Source: Epiperipatus broadwayi
Taxonomy: Eukaryota > Onychophora > Udeonychophora > Euonychophora > Peripatidae
DNA: 64,000 nt
Assembly (NCBI GenBank): GCA_028023455.1
Contig: JAQFVV010000567.1
Location: 124,001-188,000, forward strand
Direction of reading: 5' to 3'
In this document: one piece after another, positions 48,190 to 60,759 of the stretch
How positions within the stretch are numbered: position 1 is the stretch's first letter
How the letters are laid out: each line of letters starts with the position of its first letter
Notes under the pieces: model-generated
Database searches by the model: none
Told to the model about the DNA's origin: nothing
What the model saw: only the letters and a program-made list of their open reading frames with translations
Translations under genes and position numbers: made by a program

Positions 48190-49613
48190 TATTAGGGGAT
48201 CCATGCAACTAAAATCAAATAGGAGTATATATCACATCAGCCAAACACTAAACAATAAGAATGTAACACTTCTTATTTCCACAAAATTGCCTGATTTGAT
48301 GCTTTGAATCAATGTCATCATCAATGTGTTTTTCTTTTTATAGATTGAAAAAACTAAAGTTCTACAGGTTTCCAATTTAACACCCTTGTCAAAAATGTGT
48401 TTAATAGTCTCTTCCTCTCTTCTACACAAAGCACATTTGTCATCAGTAGATGTATATCCTCTATATTTTTTGTCAAAAAACTACCTATGGGAAGCACATT
48501 AAGATTAATTTTTATCAAAAAATCGAAATACTTCAGTTCCAGGTATCACCATTTAATTTTTTTTAGATGTTAAAGATGGCTATGTTGAGTATTAAACTGA
48601 TAGGTACAATTGTTTCATAAATGAGAATATATGCCTCCCAGTATCAAATTTTTGAAGATTTAGTTTGATCCAGGATTAAATTCATTTTTGTGATTTCAGG
48701 TAATAAATCAAAGAGCTAACACTTCATACTAAGAGTTGGAGTGTCTGCGAGATGCACACCTAATGGATAAAAGTTTTTATGGATAAGATTATTAAGTCTG
48801 GAAAAAAATTGAAAGCACGGTGGAGTCAAGGATCTGCAATGAATGTAGCTCCAGGCCATTCAATTTGGGAGGTCTTTGCATCTTCCTGAGGCTAATTTCT
48901 ACAGTACCCCCCCTCACAGGAGCTGAGAACAAATGGAATTGATGCCATAAATGAATTTTCTCATTTTGTGATTTCAGATAATAAATCAGAGAGCCAACAC
49001 TTCATACTAGGAGGTGGAGTGTCTATGGGATGCACATTTAATGGATAAAAGTTTTTAGGGATAAGATTATTAAGTCTGGAAGAAAGATTGAAAGCACGTT
49101 GGAGCCGAGAGACCTGCAATGAATGTATCCCCAGGCAATTCAATATGGGAGGTCTTTGCATCTTTCTGAGGCTAATTGCTACAGTACTGCCCCTCCCCCC
49201 CCAAAAGAGCTGAAAACAAATGAAATTAATGCCATGAATGAATTTTCCCACGAATTTCATAAATGGCAGAAAGTAGGTAATCCTGGGGAACAATAACATG
49301 TTTAGAAGGGCCATCTAGGCTTGTAAGGATGTATAAACCTTCCACAATAAATAAATTATCTTGTTAGCAGCTGTCATTATGGAATTTGGACCTCTTTTCT
49401 CATTGCGAGTGGAAAGAGGTTAAACAAAAAGCTGAAGAATTTGGGTGGTTTAGCTGAGAAGGGGGAGGGGATATTGTTCCCTGAGAACAGCCTCCATGTT
49501 GCCGATTTTGCTAAGCTGAAACATAGCCCTGATTTACTTGAAAATTGTGTCATTAGTTTTATGAGCGCAAAGATGTACTTATGAAAAGGTGAGAACATGA
49601 CCAGGTCATCCAC
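48190..49613 (-). pseudogene. LINE reverse transcriptase C-terminal half, decayed
   Basis: Minus strand, N to C: a catalytic MDDLVMFSPF block (49613 on), then FSSKSGLCFSLAKSATW and FSAKPPKFFSFLF. The next open part, 49314-48961 (117 codons), holds MALLNMLLFPRITYFLPF, FQLFWGGRG and a SLRKMQRPPILNCLGIHSL block typical of the region after the RT palm. Near 48450-48380 a CALCRREEETIKHIF segment gives the terminal C-x2-C...H knuckle of many LINEs. The fragment at 51985-52668 (plus) is the same family. Frameshifts plus a 278-bp internal duplication show it is dead. Confidence 0.8.
48685..49245. repeat. 278-bp tandem duplication inside the LINE fragment
   Basis: TGATTTCAG at 48691 recurs at 48969 and the following 270 bp match with about one difference in ten (shared TGGATAAAAGTTTTT, GATAAGATTATTAAGTCTGG, GGGAGGTCTTTGCATCTT). 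The right copy keeps a 117-codon frame; the left copy does not. Confidence 0.85.
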
Positions 49614-49619
49614 CCCTAA

Positions 49620-51980
49620 AAGATCTTGAAATCACTTTACATTCATATGTGTAAATAGTTTTTCAATTGGTCATATTTTTTCAGGATATCTTTTTTCTTT
49701 TTTATGTTTTGGGAAATTTTTAATCCTATTTAATTTCTAACATTCATTTATCTATAAATTGATTTGCATTTCATAAGATTGACTTATAAATAATAGTGTA
49801 CTATAATCTTAAACAACTAATTTTAATTTTTAACAAATAGCAATTATTGTGCCAGTAATTTATTGTTTAGGTTTTCTTAAAAAATCATAACAATATTTGC
49901 ATTCGGAAAACTTTTAAATTCTTATCTTCTATTTTAAATAATAATTGCTTATTTTATTTAAATTCACACTTAAAATTTTATGTTTTATGTTAAAATAAAC
50001 AAAATTGTATGTGGGATTTATTTTTAACAGTAAATTCATGCGCACACACAGTGTTATTTAAGCTTATAAGTTGTAAATGCTGTTAAAATGACAATTATAA
50101 AATATAATTACACTGCTAATAGTATTACAATGAATTAATTTACAAAACTATCACTAAATTATTCTTTGATTTCTACTTTTAGGTTTCTCCAACTGATATT
50201 AATAAATATTTTTATTAATATTATTTCATTTTACTTCAAATATCCCTATATCAGTATACTAACATATGAGTGCAGGAACATGAAAATGGCTATCATAAAC
50301 CCATCCTTTTTAAATAATTTATCAATTTATTAATAAATTTCTTCCATAAATTTTCTCCAAATGACCTTAAAGTTCTTGCAATACAAAGATCTTTCATACT
50401 AGTATTATTTTTCAGAATGAAAGAACCCACTACCTCCTGTACTGCTTTTGAATCTAAAAAATCTTTCATAAAGTTCTTTTTAATTTTTTATTTGATATCT
50501 GGTTATTTCATCAATATGTTTTACAGTCGGCCTTGAGATTTTAACTCTCTGAGAATTTTCTCTCCCTTTACTGTTTTGCCATCTTCCTCTCAACCTATCA
50601 CTTCTCTTATTTAAAGTTCTTTTCTGATAATAAGATTGATATCTTTGCTTGAGAACTTGTTTTATATTGGATATGTTAAATCTAAAGGCTTCTGATCCTT
50701 TTTATTACTAGTTCTTGCTATAACTTCTATATATCAATATGATGTAGTAACTCAGAAATTTTCTCAGTCATGATCTTTGCATTTATATTATTGCCTATTG
50801 TATGGTCACAGTTAAGTTATTCTTGAGAATTTTTAAATTTCACACTTCTTAAAAAACAGGATAATTCTATTAGAATTTGGCCTATATTCATCTTGGGAGA
50901 CTTAATGCTAAATCCCATTCTGTTTATTCTCATTGCAGAAGCTTTGTAATGAATATTTTTTGTACTTTGATATTTTTTGTACTTTGCAAAAGTTGTGGTT
51001 TTATAATTCTAGCATTCTATTCAAGCATTCCACCAATCTTTAATAGGACCATGCAAATAGCTATTTTCCAGGATGATCTTCTCAGCAGTCAATTTATAAA
51101 ATGTGAAAATTCGTAATAGTTTTTTCTAAATGTTCTAAACAGATGTTCCTCCATTTTTTTTCTACATGCTTTAAAATAAAATTAATTTATTTGTATCAGT
51201 TACTTACAAAAAATATATTTAACATTTGCCATATGTAAATGTATAAATAAAAGTTATTTGTAATCTGTAATCAATCTTTATTTTTTATGATGATATTGTT
51301 AATTTATATAATAAAAGATATGGGTATTTGTGTACATATTGACAATGTTGTTTATTAAAATCTAAAATAAAATTACATACATTATATAATGCACAAAAGA
51401 AGATAATAGTATAAAATAATATTTCACATAATTTAAATTTGTAAGGCCCAGTATATGATGAACAATGTTTCAAGACATTGTCTGCTTGAAAAAGGTTATG
51501 CCTGGAATAAAAAATATAATTATAAACCCTCCCCCCACCCTTACTTTAAATTACTATTATAAATTAAAAATAACATACATATTTCAAAAGTTCTCAATAT
51601 CCTTATCACCTAATCTCAGCCAAATTGTAGTGCTCTAATTTAAAATATCATTGTTAACAAATCAAATAAATTGAAAAGTTTTGTAATTTTTATTATTTTC
51701 TATTTAGATTATAACATTTTTTGGTACTCTTCTATTAGCATGTTGAAAGTGCATTATGCCATTGCTGCCATCCAAATGCATATAAATATGATGTTTAGTG
51801 GGTTGTAGTCAAAGCAAATATCCACAACTTTTTTTTTCTGTTGTAACTAATGGCTTGCTTTGTCTTGTGTAGTTTGTGTGAGAGCACATAATATTATTTT
51901 TTAGCAATGTTAACACTTCTCTACTATGCCATTTCAGGGTGAGTGGATTTAAAGTTTGCAGAACTATTGCAATCTGCATT
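49620..51980. other. AT-rich DNA with an unclassified minus-strand coding-like patch
   Basis: Around 50660-50310 the minus strand translates in pieces to basic, polar sequence (LKQRYQSYYQKRTLNKRSDR, later KISRPTVKHIDEITRYQIK). This resembles a retroelement ORF1 or gag but is not assignable. The rest, including frames at 50877-51116 and 51285-51473, shows nothing recognised. A CCCTCCCCCC tract occurs at 51529-51540. Confidence 0.35.
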
Positions 51981-51984
51981 GAAA

Positions 51985-52668
51985 AGTAATTATAGTTGAT
52001 CTCTTCCTGGCTTATCTATTCCAGCATTAAATATATCAATCCACCACATTACCTACATGGATAACTTGGTCATTTTTCTTCCATAAAAAAAACTAATTTC
52101 CAGGCTTCACTCAATTCTTGAGGAGTTTTCTGATCAATCTAGCCTACAATTTAATATGTCCAAGTCATCTTCTTGGCAATTAACTTATAGTAAGAACATT
52201 CATGGCCCATTTACAGCAAAACCACAGAAGTTCTTAGGCTTCCCTATATTTGAATCCACTATGGCAATGAGGAGGTCTGTCCAAGATAAGCTTCTTCAAT
52301 CTACACAGAAAATTACATCCTTTCTTCCTAAAGTATATATGATCATATTTAATCAAGTCCTCTCTCATCAATATATTAATATTCCTTAAAATATCCTATT
52401 TTACCCCAGTGATCAATTTCACTAAAACCTTCATCAGGACTAAACTGTGCAGCTATCTGATTAGAAGGGGAAAAGTGCAACTATTAGCTTGAGAGCTCTG
52501 CAGAAACACACAAAGCTCAATGGGCTATTCCTACACTCCATAGATACTTTTATATTTCAATGCTCCTACAACACCTTCAACAGACTGTTCATGCAATATC
52601 CCAACTGCTTGCTCTTTAAAGATATATATCCCACAGACAAGCCTCTCTCTGTAAGCACCATCTGACTG
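51985..52668 (+). pseudogene. LINE reverse transcriptase fragment, same family as 48.2-49.6 kb
   Basis: Plus strand: TYMDNLVIFLP (52050-52082; the second catalytic Asp is Asn) followed by a stop. Then a frame LHSILEEFSDQSSLQFNMSKS, FTAKPQKFLGFPIFESTMAMRRS to 52389. After a frameshift come ATISLRALQKHTKLNG and FLHSID, then NRLFMQYPNCLLFKDIYPTDKP up to about 52668. Each block aligns with the minus-strand fragment (MDDLVMF, FSAKPPKF, AISLRKMQ, LNNLIPKNFYPLNVHPIDTP). The minus-strand frame at 52566-52751 overlaps this end by chance. Confidence 0.8.
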
Positions 52669-52689
52669 ACAACCTTCACAACCCATATC

Positions 52690-53072
52690 TCCAAGTTATC
52701 CTCAAATTTTTTATGCATATTCTCTTTATTGTCATCTAATTTTTTATTCATTTCATCTTTATTATTATCTAATTTTTTAATCAGATCATCTTACATTTGA
52801 TTCATATCCTCTTTGTTATTATCTAATTTTTTATTCAGATCATCTTTCATTTGATTCATATTCTTTTTCATTTCCTGCATAAATTTCATTAACCTATTAA
52901 AATCACTATTATTTCCAGAACTCTTCAGACTTACAACTTCTTCTAACTCTTTTTTCTTAGTATCGCTCACTTTGCTATCTATTATACTTTCTTAAATATC
53001 TCTATAATATCTAATTTGAATTGGACTAATTTAATGTAACTTTGCATATATTTCAACACCACCACCTTCCAT
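52690..53072 (-). pseudogene. Gag-like coiled-coil ORF relic
   Basis: From an ATG at 53072 (MEGGGVEIYAKL, then two stops), the frame continues on the minus strand through SKVSDTKKKELEEVV and FNRLMKFMQEMKKNMNQMKD, then a repeated heptad-like unit (DDLNKKLDNNKEDMNQM; DDLIKKLDNNKDEMNKK; LDDNKENMHKKFEDN) to about 52690. Short Lys/Asp/Asn-rich coiled coils of this type occur at the start of gag in some invertebrate LTR elements. I infer a gag relic whose LTR would lie to the right. Three internal stops make it non-functional. Confidence 0.45.
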
Positions 53073-53734
53073 CGACCCACAATTCCACATAAGTTCACAC
53101 AAGAAAAAAAACAAAACACGACCATATGCTAGACAATATACTTCACCCAAAATGTTTTAAGTTTATATGCCTACATCAATGTACAACTTAAATCATGCTG
53201 CAATCTTATGCCAATATCACCACTATTTAACATATTGCCATCAAAGATATTTTATTTCATAATCATATTATATTTTAATTATCCAAAAGTACATCACACA
53301 ATTTATTTATGATGTTTTCTAAAACTGATTTTAGTCAGGATCATTCACCCAATTTTAAGTTATTATAATTTATTAACTTGAGAAATATTCTCAACTTGAT
53401 CACACTGATTAACTCTTACTAACAACTCTTTTAAAATAACTACAACATCTCAAACAATAATAAATACCTTAATCATAGGGTTCACATGTGGCTTAGCAAC
53501 AACATCCTAAAAATGACTTTATCACCAGAAATCACAAACACATTGAGCCCACAAATTTTTGAGATGCCCTAACCTCCTATTTTGACTTGCTATAGCTAGC
53601 AATCAACATTCAACCTGTTTTACACACTGTATATTATATCCTGCAACCTCCAATTAACCAATCGGCCCCATTAATCTAACTAGTCATAAATGAATCAGGC
53701 CCCAAAGTTGTTGGTTGCCATAATTATCCTCTGT
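53073..53734. other. Possible leader of the gag-like relic; no clear feature
   Basis: Moderately AT-rich. Diverged pieces of the 73-bp unit to the right appear near 53590 (GACTTGCTATAGCTAGCAATCAAC) and 53700. No primer-binding site could be placed. Confidence 0.35.
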
Positions 53735-54026
53735 GACCTAGCTACAGCTAGCCATAATCAACTGAACAATTGGGCCCCACATTGCCAGGCACCATAATCA
53801 CACTTGTAACCTAGCTACAGCTAGCCATCATCAATTGAACAATTGGGCCACATGTTGCCAGGCACCATAATCACAATTGTAACCTAGCTACAGCTAGCCA
53901 TCATCAATTGAACAATCGGGCCACATGTTGCCAGGCACCATAATCACAATTGTAACCTAGCTACAGCTAGCCATCATCAATTGAACAATCGGGCCACACA
54001 TTGCCAGGCACCATAATCACAATTGT
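53735..54026. repeat. Four-copy tandem repeat, 73-bp unit
   Basis: Units begin at 53735, 53808, 53881 and 53954 with (A/G)ACCTAGCTACAGCTAGCC and share ATTGAACAAT, GGGCC and TTGCCAGGCACCATAATCAC. Each contains CTAGCT-AC-AGCTAG, a 6-bp inverted repeat. Identity is high (a few differences per unit) and G+C exceeds the surroundings. A flanking phrase (TAACT-GTCATAAATGAATCA) occurs on both sides (about 53678 and 54042). It lies 0.7-1.0 kb upstream of the gag-like ATG, where LTR or leader repeats would be expected. Confidence 0.9.
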
Positions 54027-54059
54027 AACCTTCTCACCATGTCTAACTGGTCATAAATG

Positions 54060-57000
54060 AATCATGCCGCTTGTTTTAGCGACTAAATTCTCCTATGCAA
54101 CCTATCATACTCATTATCAAGAATATAAGCATAAAAAAACAAAAATGTAAAACTAACAAATGATTCCTGTATTGAATAAAACTAGCATGAAACTATAGAT
54201 CTTAAGAAGATCACACGGTGATTAATAAAGATAATAACTTCTGATCAAACTAGCTTCAAAATCCATACAAACAAAAGGTGATGAGCTAAATTTGATATCC
54301 AGCAAACTAATAAACAATTATATCTCTGGAATGATTATGAAATTAAACTTATAAATTAAAATGATAAGTAAATTATGATATAGATAACTAAATGGATGAT
54401 GGAAAGAAGTTATAATTAAATAGTGGAATGAAATGAGGTTAAGAATGAAGAGAAAATAATAAAGATGTATGAGAATAATCAATGATTATGATGATGATAG
54501 AATAAGAGTTAATGAATAGTTAAGATGATAAAAGAATAAAAGTTAATGAATGAATGGATGTTAAATGAGAATGAATAAATAAAAGATCAATCAAGATGAA
54601 ATTGAAGAACAATGTTAATGATGGAGACTGAAATCTTAAACTATAAACTAATATGGTATTAAATGGTAAAAAGATAAGCTAAGTAAAAATAGGGATTTCA
54701 AGCTTGACACAACCAGAGTATTTATCATAAAGTCAAAACAAGTTACGCATTTTATGCCAAAAGAAGTAATTTACATCTTAAAGTTTAGTTGACTTTCATA
54801 AAACAGTGAAAGTAATCTAATTCAAGTCCAACTATCATAAATAACTAGCAATAAAATTTACTACAAGTTCAAATTCTACCTTGAAATTTAACAATTAATT
54901 CTTCTCAGGGTTCAAACACTCAAAATCATTATACAAAATAGATTTGGGTCAGTGAGAGGGATTTTACCACTACCCAAATAGAATGCACAAAACAGCTATC
55001 AATATAAACTCAAATTAAACACTATATTTAGCAGTTACACATAAACTTTATGAATTCAATAACTCTTATAACTTTAATATTTAAGAAATAGGAATAACTT
55101 TTGAATAAATAAACACAATAACTTACCAAATTCCTTTTCTCAAATAATTATAAACCATGGGATCAAGATCAGTGAATGATAGCTCTGTGGAATCAACTAA
55201 ACTAATTAAATCAATATTATATTTATCTTTTAATCTATTACTTAAAATAATCTGTACTCTAAGTTATTAACATTTTGATTATTGTGTGATAATGCATTAG
55301 ATGTACTAATAAATTATAAGACTTAACAAAATTATTATTATGATATAGCATAATATTGTTAATAGTACTATATTGGTCAATGATGATTTCAATTTATAAT
55401 CTTCTGATAGGTCGATAGCAATAACAATAATAGTGTATATATGGTGATTAGCAATAAGACTATGGGCAACTAATAAATTTTTAAACACAACAAACTTTAT
55501 TTACAATATTTACAAATTTTAATTCAAAGACATGGCATGAAATAAAACCAGTATATTAAATTAAACTCAGGGATGGGAAAATACTCAGTATCCCATTGAC
55601 CATATTCTTAGTCAATACAACCAGCTTATACAATGATATTCAAAGTATCATTTATTACTGTTTAGCCTATTTTAAAGAATAAAATAATGAAACCTTATTG
55701 AAACTGAACTAGCACTTAAATTACAAAAATACCAATGTATTTTTACGGTAGGCACAAATTTTAAATTTAGAATTCAAAAGTTACAAAATAGTGCATTATA
55801 CCAAAGCCATTTCTTTTATCAGAATATGATAAGGGCAATTATCATATTCTGCACAATTAATAACTGATTAAAATTTGAAATTAATAGGTTTGGTGTATTA
55901 AAGTAGGAACAGACATCGCAAGTCAAATACCCATATATACCACTAAAACATTACCTGTGTCCACAACCTAATTATTGAATACTTAACTGATCTTACCAAT
56001 CCATTGTCAAATCATTATTCAATGAAGATGAATCCACACTGCCCATGTGCATCTTTTGCTCCTACATCTATAAATTCCACAATCATTAATAGATCTTGGT
56101 TTGGTCTGTCGATAACTGATGATAATCATACAACATTATAAAGCACTATTATAATTAAGAAAACACTACAGCTAGATCAGTGTTCCTAAATCTAACATTA
56201 TTTTATCCTTGCCATATGATTTTGAACTACTATACTTCACCATACATGGTGGAAAAACTAACTCTATATCATCATGAGAGATCTAATAATAAAAGAGAGG
56301 CTCTATAAAACAACATGACAGTTGTATAATAATATGGCTAATTCTACTACCTCTCTATGGGTATACACATGTGGGCTTTGTCTCATCATGGAAAATAGAA
56401 TTCAAACCATGGATATTCTTTCTTTTAGGATTATTTATGCTACCTAAGCATTAATTATTACTCAGCCTCTACCATATTATCCTCTCATGGAATCAGCAAC
56501 AGGTGATTCTCCATCAGCCGATGCTTAATATTAATATTAATCTATCGGATGCCATTCTATTGGCATATCCTCTCAGCTAAAAACTGTCACAAATCATTCT
56601 CAATATTATAGCAAGATAAAACAACACTAACAATAACAGTGGAGATATACATATTCCATTTCACAATGCAGAACCATTAATGTATCAATAGACAAATGAA
56701 AATATATATGTCAAATGATCATTAATTATTTTAAAATGACAATATACTTTTGTTAGAGAGAGCACAGCATATTTAAGCAATAAAGATTAACCTGCATTTG
56801 TATTCAATATGTACAAGTTCATAGGCAAACTTTATAAATAAAAAAAACAAACTTATATTAATTCTTTCATATAAGAACGCAATTAGATCATTATAGTATA
56901 TCTTTGACAAAATATTTGTTCGTTCACCTTTAATAAAGTATTAAAATCTGTTAAAAAATATGAGAAATAAATCTCTCTTCCTCTCTGTCTAGATGAATGA

Positions 57001-60000
57001 TAGATATAATATCATGTTTTCCCTTAACTGAAAAAATAAAAATACATGTAATAGATATATATATTTTACACATTTTTTTTCTTTAACTCAATATATATTT
57101 TATACCACAATAAAATATATATGTTTAAAAACAAAATTCCCAAATAACACATGATGTAAGTATTATAAACTAATACAGCAATAATACAAAAAATAAAAAA
57201 ACATTTTCTTCCATTAAATTTTTATCCTATTCATCCAAGTTATTCCATCCTTGTGAGTTAAAATGATAAGAACTGCTATTATGATTAGCAAACATTCCAG
57301 ATAATGCATATATATTTTTATTATCCTGTTTGATGCTAATATAATAAGGCAATATTCAAAGGTCTTCAAGTGTATCATAATTAAAACCAGTTTGTCCACT
57401 TTTCTCTAGATAATTTTCCTTAATAACTTTATAGGTTATTATACTCTTCAAAACAAACTTTTTAAATAGATTTATTGATTTATTTGGTATTACATAGTGA
57501 GACAAGGTGAAAATGTTTCAAGTGGGGTATAACTAAAATCAGTTTATTTATATTTTAATCCAGATGATTTTCCTTGAAAATGACTTTATAATTTTATTGC
57601 AATTAATATCTTTAACTTGTTTTTTTTTTTTTTTTTAAAAAATAATTTATTGATTCTGTTCTTTCATCTGCAGTAATATTTGTAACATTTTAAGTAATTG
57701 GGACATTTATGAGACTTTTTTTTTTAAAAAAAAATCTTATTATATGCGTTGCACTGTAAACTTTTTAAAAATAAAGATTTATTTTATTATATTTCCCTTG
57801 ACAAATTAATAACTGTTTAGCACTATTAAAAAGAATTTATCCAATTATGAATACAATATCTTGAGCATTTTTAATGAATCTGTAATCATTCATTTCTATC
57901 ATTACACAAGTTCATGCTAGGAAAAATCAGCAGATGAGTGTTTATTTCTTAAGAAATAATTGAGAATAAAATCACTTGCAATTATCTTTTAACTTTATTA
58001 AAATTATATGATATAAAATGACTTTTGATTTATTTATAATATCTTCTGAAATCTCTCTTTAAAATTATTTTGAATTATTTTCTTGAAATTACGATTCTCA
58101 AATGAACATATATTCTGATTTATGTTTAATAGTGGTGCGAAATACAAACATTATCAGCTCTCTATTTTAACTGTAAATAATTTGTACATCATTTTTAAAG
58201 ATACAATTTTAAACATAGGAATAAAATAAAAGCAAAAGCTTACTTTTTCTTGAATTTTTCTGGGTTTGAAGCAATATTTATGGGAGTAAGTTATGATCCA
58301 CAGGGTTTCCATTTCCTTTCCAGTAAAACACTTAAGAACTATCAATCAATGGAAGAACAGTGTTTAAAATGATAGCAAGGTTTCTTTTTTTTATTCAATC
58401 ATTTTAGATAACAATATACTATAATCCTTATTCAATTAAATTACAAATTTTTCTGATTTTTATCTTTTTTCCCCCTTATTTTAGAAAATCAGAGTTGAAG
58501 TCTGTTATTGTTTAGTTCATTTTTTGTTACTCACTCCCCCCCCCCCTACAATTTTGTTAAATTATATATAGCTTGTATTACCAAGCATTATGGTAACAAA
58601 TACACCAATAATCTTAGTGTGAATATATTAACATTACCCCATCTGGCTTCATTATTAATAACTACCCATAATATCAAAAACTATTTTCAATTCACTACAA
58701 AAAAAATATGCTTAAGAATTAACTGTAACAATTCATTTTACAAGTTTTACAAATTTAATTTAATTATTTATTTATTTCAATTGCTATTCAACAATCATAA
58801 ATAGTAATATAGTTATCTCCCAATGAATAAGAATATTTTTAAATTATTTTATCCCTAGTTTCAAACATACACTGGGTTTAAAATCTCATCTCCCCTCAAG
58901 CAGATTTCCTAGTGTATACAAAACAGTCTTTATTTAAAATCACTTATTACGATTTTCGTGCCAGATATATTATTATGATTTAAAAATTTTTGGATTATTT
59001 AATACAGGGACCTAAATAAAAGGTCACAATATATATATATATATATAACCAGTACAATAGGCATTATCAGAGTTATCCTTTATCATCTATTATTTGTATA
59101 CTTTTAGAAAATTAGAAAATAAAGTAAGATTGAGTAAGGGATATAAAATACTTAAATCTTGTAATATGTATTACTTAAAATTATTTTTTGTATAACACAA
59201 GATTCTTTTTTCTAATGACAAAAAGGGGAGGGGGCATTAAATTTAATATGAAATTTTTTTAAAATATTGATCAATTAAAAAGGGAGGAAAATGAATGGAA
59301 AATAAAAAAAGTGATTTAGGAATAAAAATTAATAATAAAATGAGAAATCAGAATGGAAAAACGATTTAGTGATAAAAGCATAAAAAATAGGCTAGAATAG
59401 GAATGCCTATATTTAATTATGGAAATAATGCAGTAAATTGTATCTATGAATTATTGATACCTTGAGTAAGACACAAAAAGCAAGATTAAGTGTAAAGGAG
59501 ACATAGAGTAATGTATGAGACAATACAAAAGAAACTGGAATAGTCATCATTATCTACAAGAAATATTAAAAGAACATATTTGGTAGATTACATTTTATGA
59601 GTGAAAATTAAATTATTAAAATAATAAAATTAATTGGTAAATTATGGGTTTTATTATTAAAAAATAAGTTTTAATCAAAATAAAAAAGAAATTGTGAGAA
59701 TGATGGCTGTTGTTAATTTAATATATAATAACTAACGTCTATTATAAAACAGATGTTGAAAGAATAGTTGTGACAGACCACATTTTATCATCTTCATAAA
59801 GATAGTTTGATTAAAAAATGACCTTAATATAATGGTTTATTGAATATAAATTATTAAGGGAGCATATATATAAATAAATTAGGTTTTTTTAATTCAAGAA
59901 TATTCACCTACAAATATTAACAAATTGAAAATAGCATGATGAATGACGTTTAAAAGGAAGTTGTTGATTAAAATCACCCACATCCATAGATATAGTTTGA

Positions 60001-60138
60001 GTCACTATTTTTAGTATTGCTAAGTTATTGATTTATTATTAATTTTATAATTACAGCTATATATTTTACTACTATTATTAATTACTATTATTGTTTTATT
60101 ATTATTATTAGTTATTATTATCATTATTGTTGTTTAGA
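54060..60138. other. AT-rich DNA, no gene recognised
   Basis: Six kilobases without a supported gene or repeat family. Seen: A-rich, T-poor plus strand from 54300 to 54650 (many GATGA/AATGA strings), a hairpin at about 56518-56549 (CATCAGCCGATGC ... CTATCGGATGCC), T14 at 57621-57635, T10A9-type runs near 57717-57731, (TA)n at 59029-59047 and ATT triplets at 60066-60125. Frames up to 98 codons are Ile/Leu/Phe-rich and unconvincing. Confidence 0.5.
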
Positions 60139-60170
60139 AATCAAGTCAAATTCTTTAATAAATTTTCAAG

Positions 60171-60758
60171 ATGAAGAAAATTGTTGAAGCTCCTCCTCCT
60201 CCTCCTCCTGCTTCTCCACCGCCAACTGTTGATTGGAAGAAAGCTCAAGAATTTATTATTGATCACTCTACTCTAATCATCGCAGTGGTTGTCACATGTT
60301 TGTTTCTCATTCTTGCTCGCCTTCTTATAAAAAAAATCTTTCAAAAAAAAATTGAATATGAAGACTTAATTAGAAAATCAAGATTGTCTATTTCAGCATC
60401 ACAAAGAACGAAATCAAGTCTTTCAAGAGAAGGAAGTCTTTCAAAACAAAAAGTAGCCTCCAGAGCATCTTCATTAACCAGTAAAGTAAGTCAAAGCCAA
60501 AGAGGAGTAAGTCAAACCCAAAGAGGAGTAAGTCAAACCCAAAGAGGAGTAAGTCAAACCCAAAGAGGAGTAAGTCAAAGCCAAACAGGAAGCAAAACTA
60601 AAAAAATAGCTAAAGTAGCTAAAAGTAAAACTAAAAAAGGAAAGGAAAAAATAATTAAAGGAAGCGAGAAAACAGCTAAAACATCTAAACCAAGCCAAAA
60701 AGTTAAAGCATCTAAGACAGGTACAGTGAGAGGATGTCCTAAAAGAGGCATTTTATGA
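60171..60758 (+). CDS. Single-pass membrane protein with Pro-rich N-terminus and Lys/Ser-rich repeat tail
   Basis: 195 codons, ATG in a good context (CAAGATGA) to TGA at 60756. Residues 8-18 are nearly all proline. One strongly hydrophobic stretch, residues 34-53 (TLIIAVVVTCLFLILARLLI), is followed by a positive cluster (KKIFQKK), predicting a single membrane span with a cytoplasmic basic tail. Residues 75-105 are Ser-rich with RxxS-type sites. Residues 107-141 are five copies of a 7-residue unit (SQTQRGV and variants; 21-bp DNA repeat). Residues 142-185 are Lys/Ser/Thr-rich, resembling histone H1 or protamine-like tails. A possible 3' splice site (TTGTTGTTTAG, 60138) just upstream would place a 5' UTR exon before it; an AATAAA occurs near 61103. 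I do not recognise the family. The base composition of the frame is clearly less AT-rich than its flanks, which supports real coding. Confidence 0.65.
   Translation: MKKIVEAPPPPPPASPPPTVDWKKAQEFIIDHSTLIIAVVVTCLFLILARLLIKKIFQKKIEYEDLIRKSRLSISASQRTKSSLSREGSLSKQKVASRASSLTSKVSQSQRGVSQTQRGVSQTQRGVSQTQRGVSQSQTGSKTKKIAKVAKSKTKKGKEKIIKGSEKTAKTSKPSQKVKASKTGTVRGCPKRGIL
60489..60593 (+). repeat. 21-bp coding tandem repeat (about 5 units)
   Basis: In-frame repeat AGTCAAACCCAAAGAGGAGT plus A. The middle units are identical and the end units vary (AGTCAAAGCCAA). The identity at DNA level indicates recent copy-number change, so the repeat number is likely polymorphic. It also creates long mirror frames on the minus strand, which are not genes. 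Confidence 0.9.
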
Positions 60759-60759
60759 A

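Noticed and set aside
52400-52440. Minus-strand CTGATGA followed 10 bases later by GAAA, resembling a hammerhead
   Set aside because: The 10 bases between cannot pair as stem II, there is no palindromic stem III, and the sequence lies within the LINE coding relic.
52566-52751. Minus-strand 61-codon frame as a separate gene
   Set aside because: Its second half is antisense to the plus-strand LINE fragment and its first half is part of the gag-like coiled-coil relic.
53735-54026. CRISPR-like repeat array
   Set aside because: Units are contiguous 73-bp tandem repeats with no unique spacers, in animal-type DNA.
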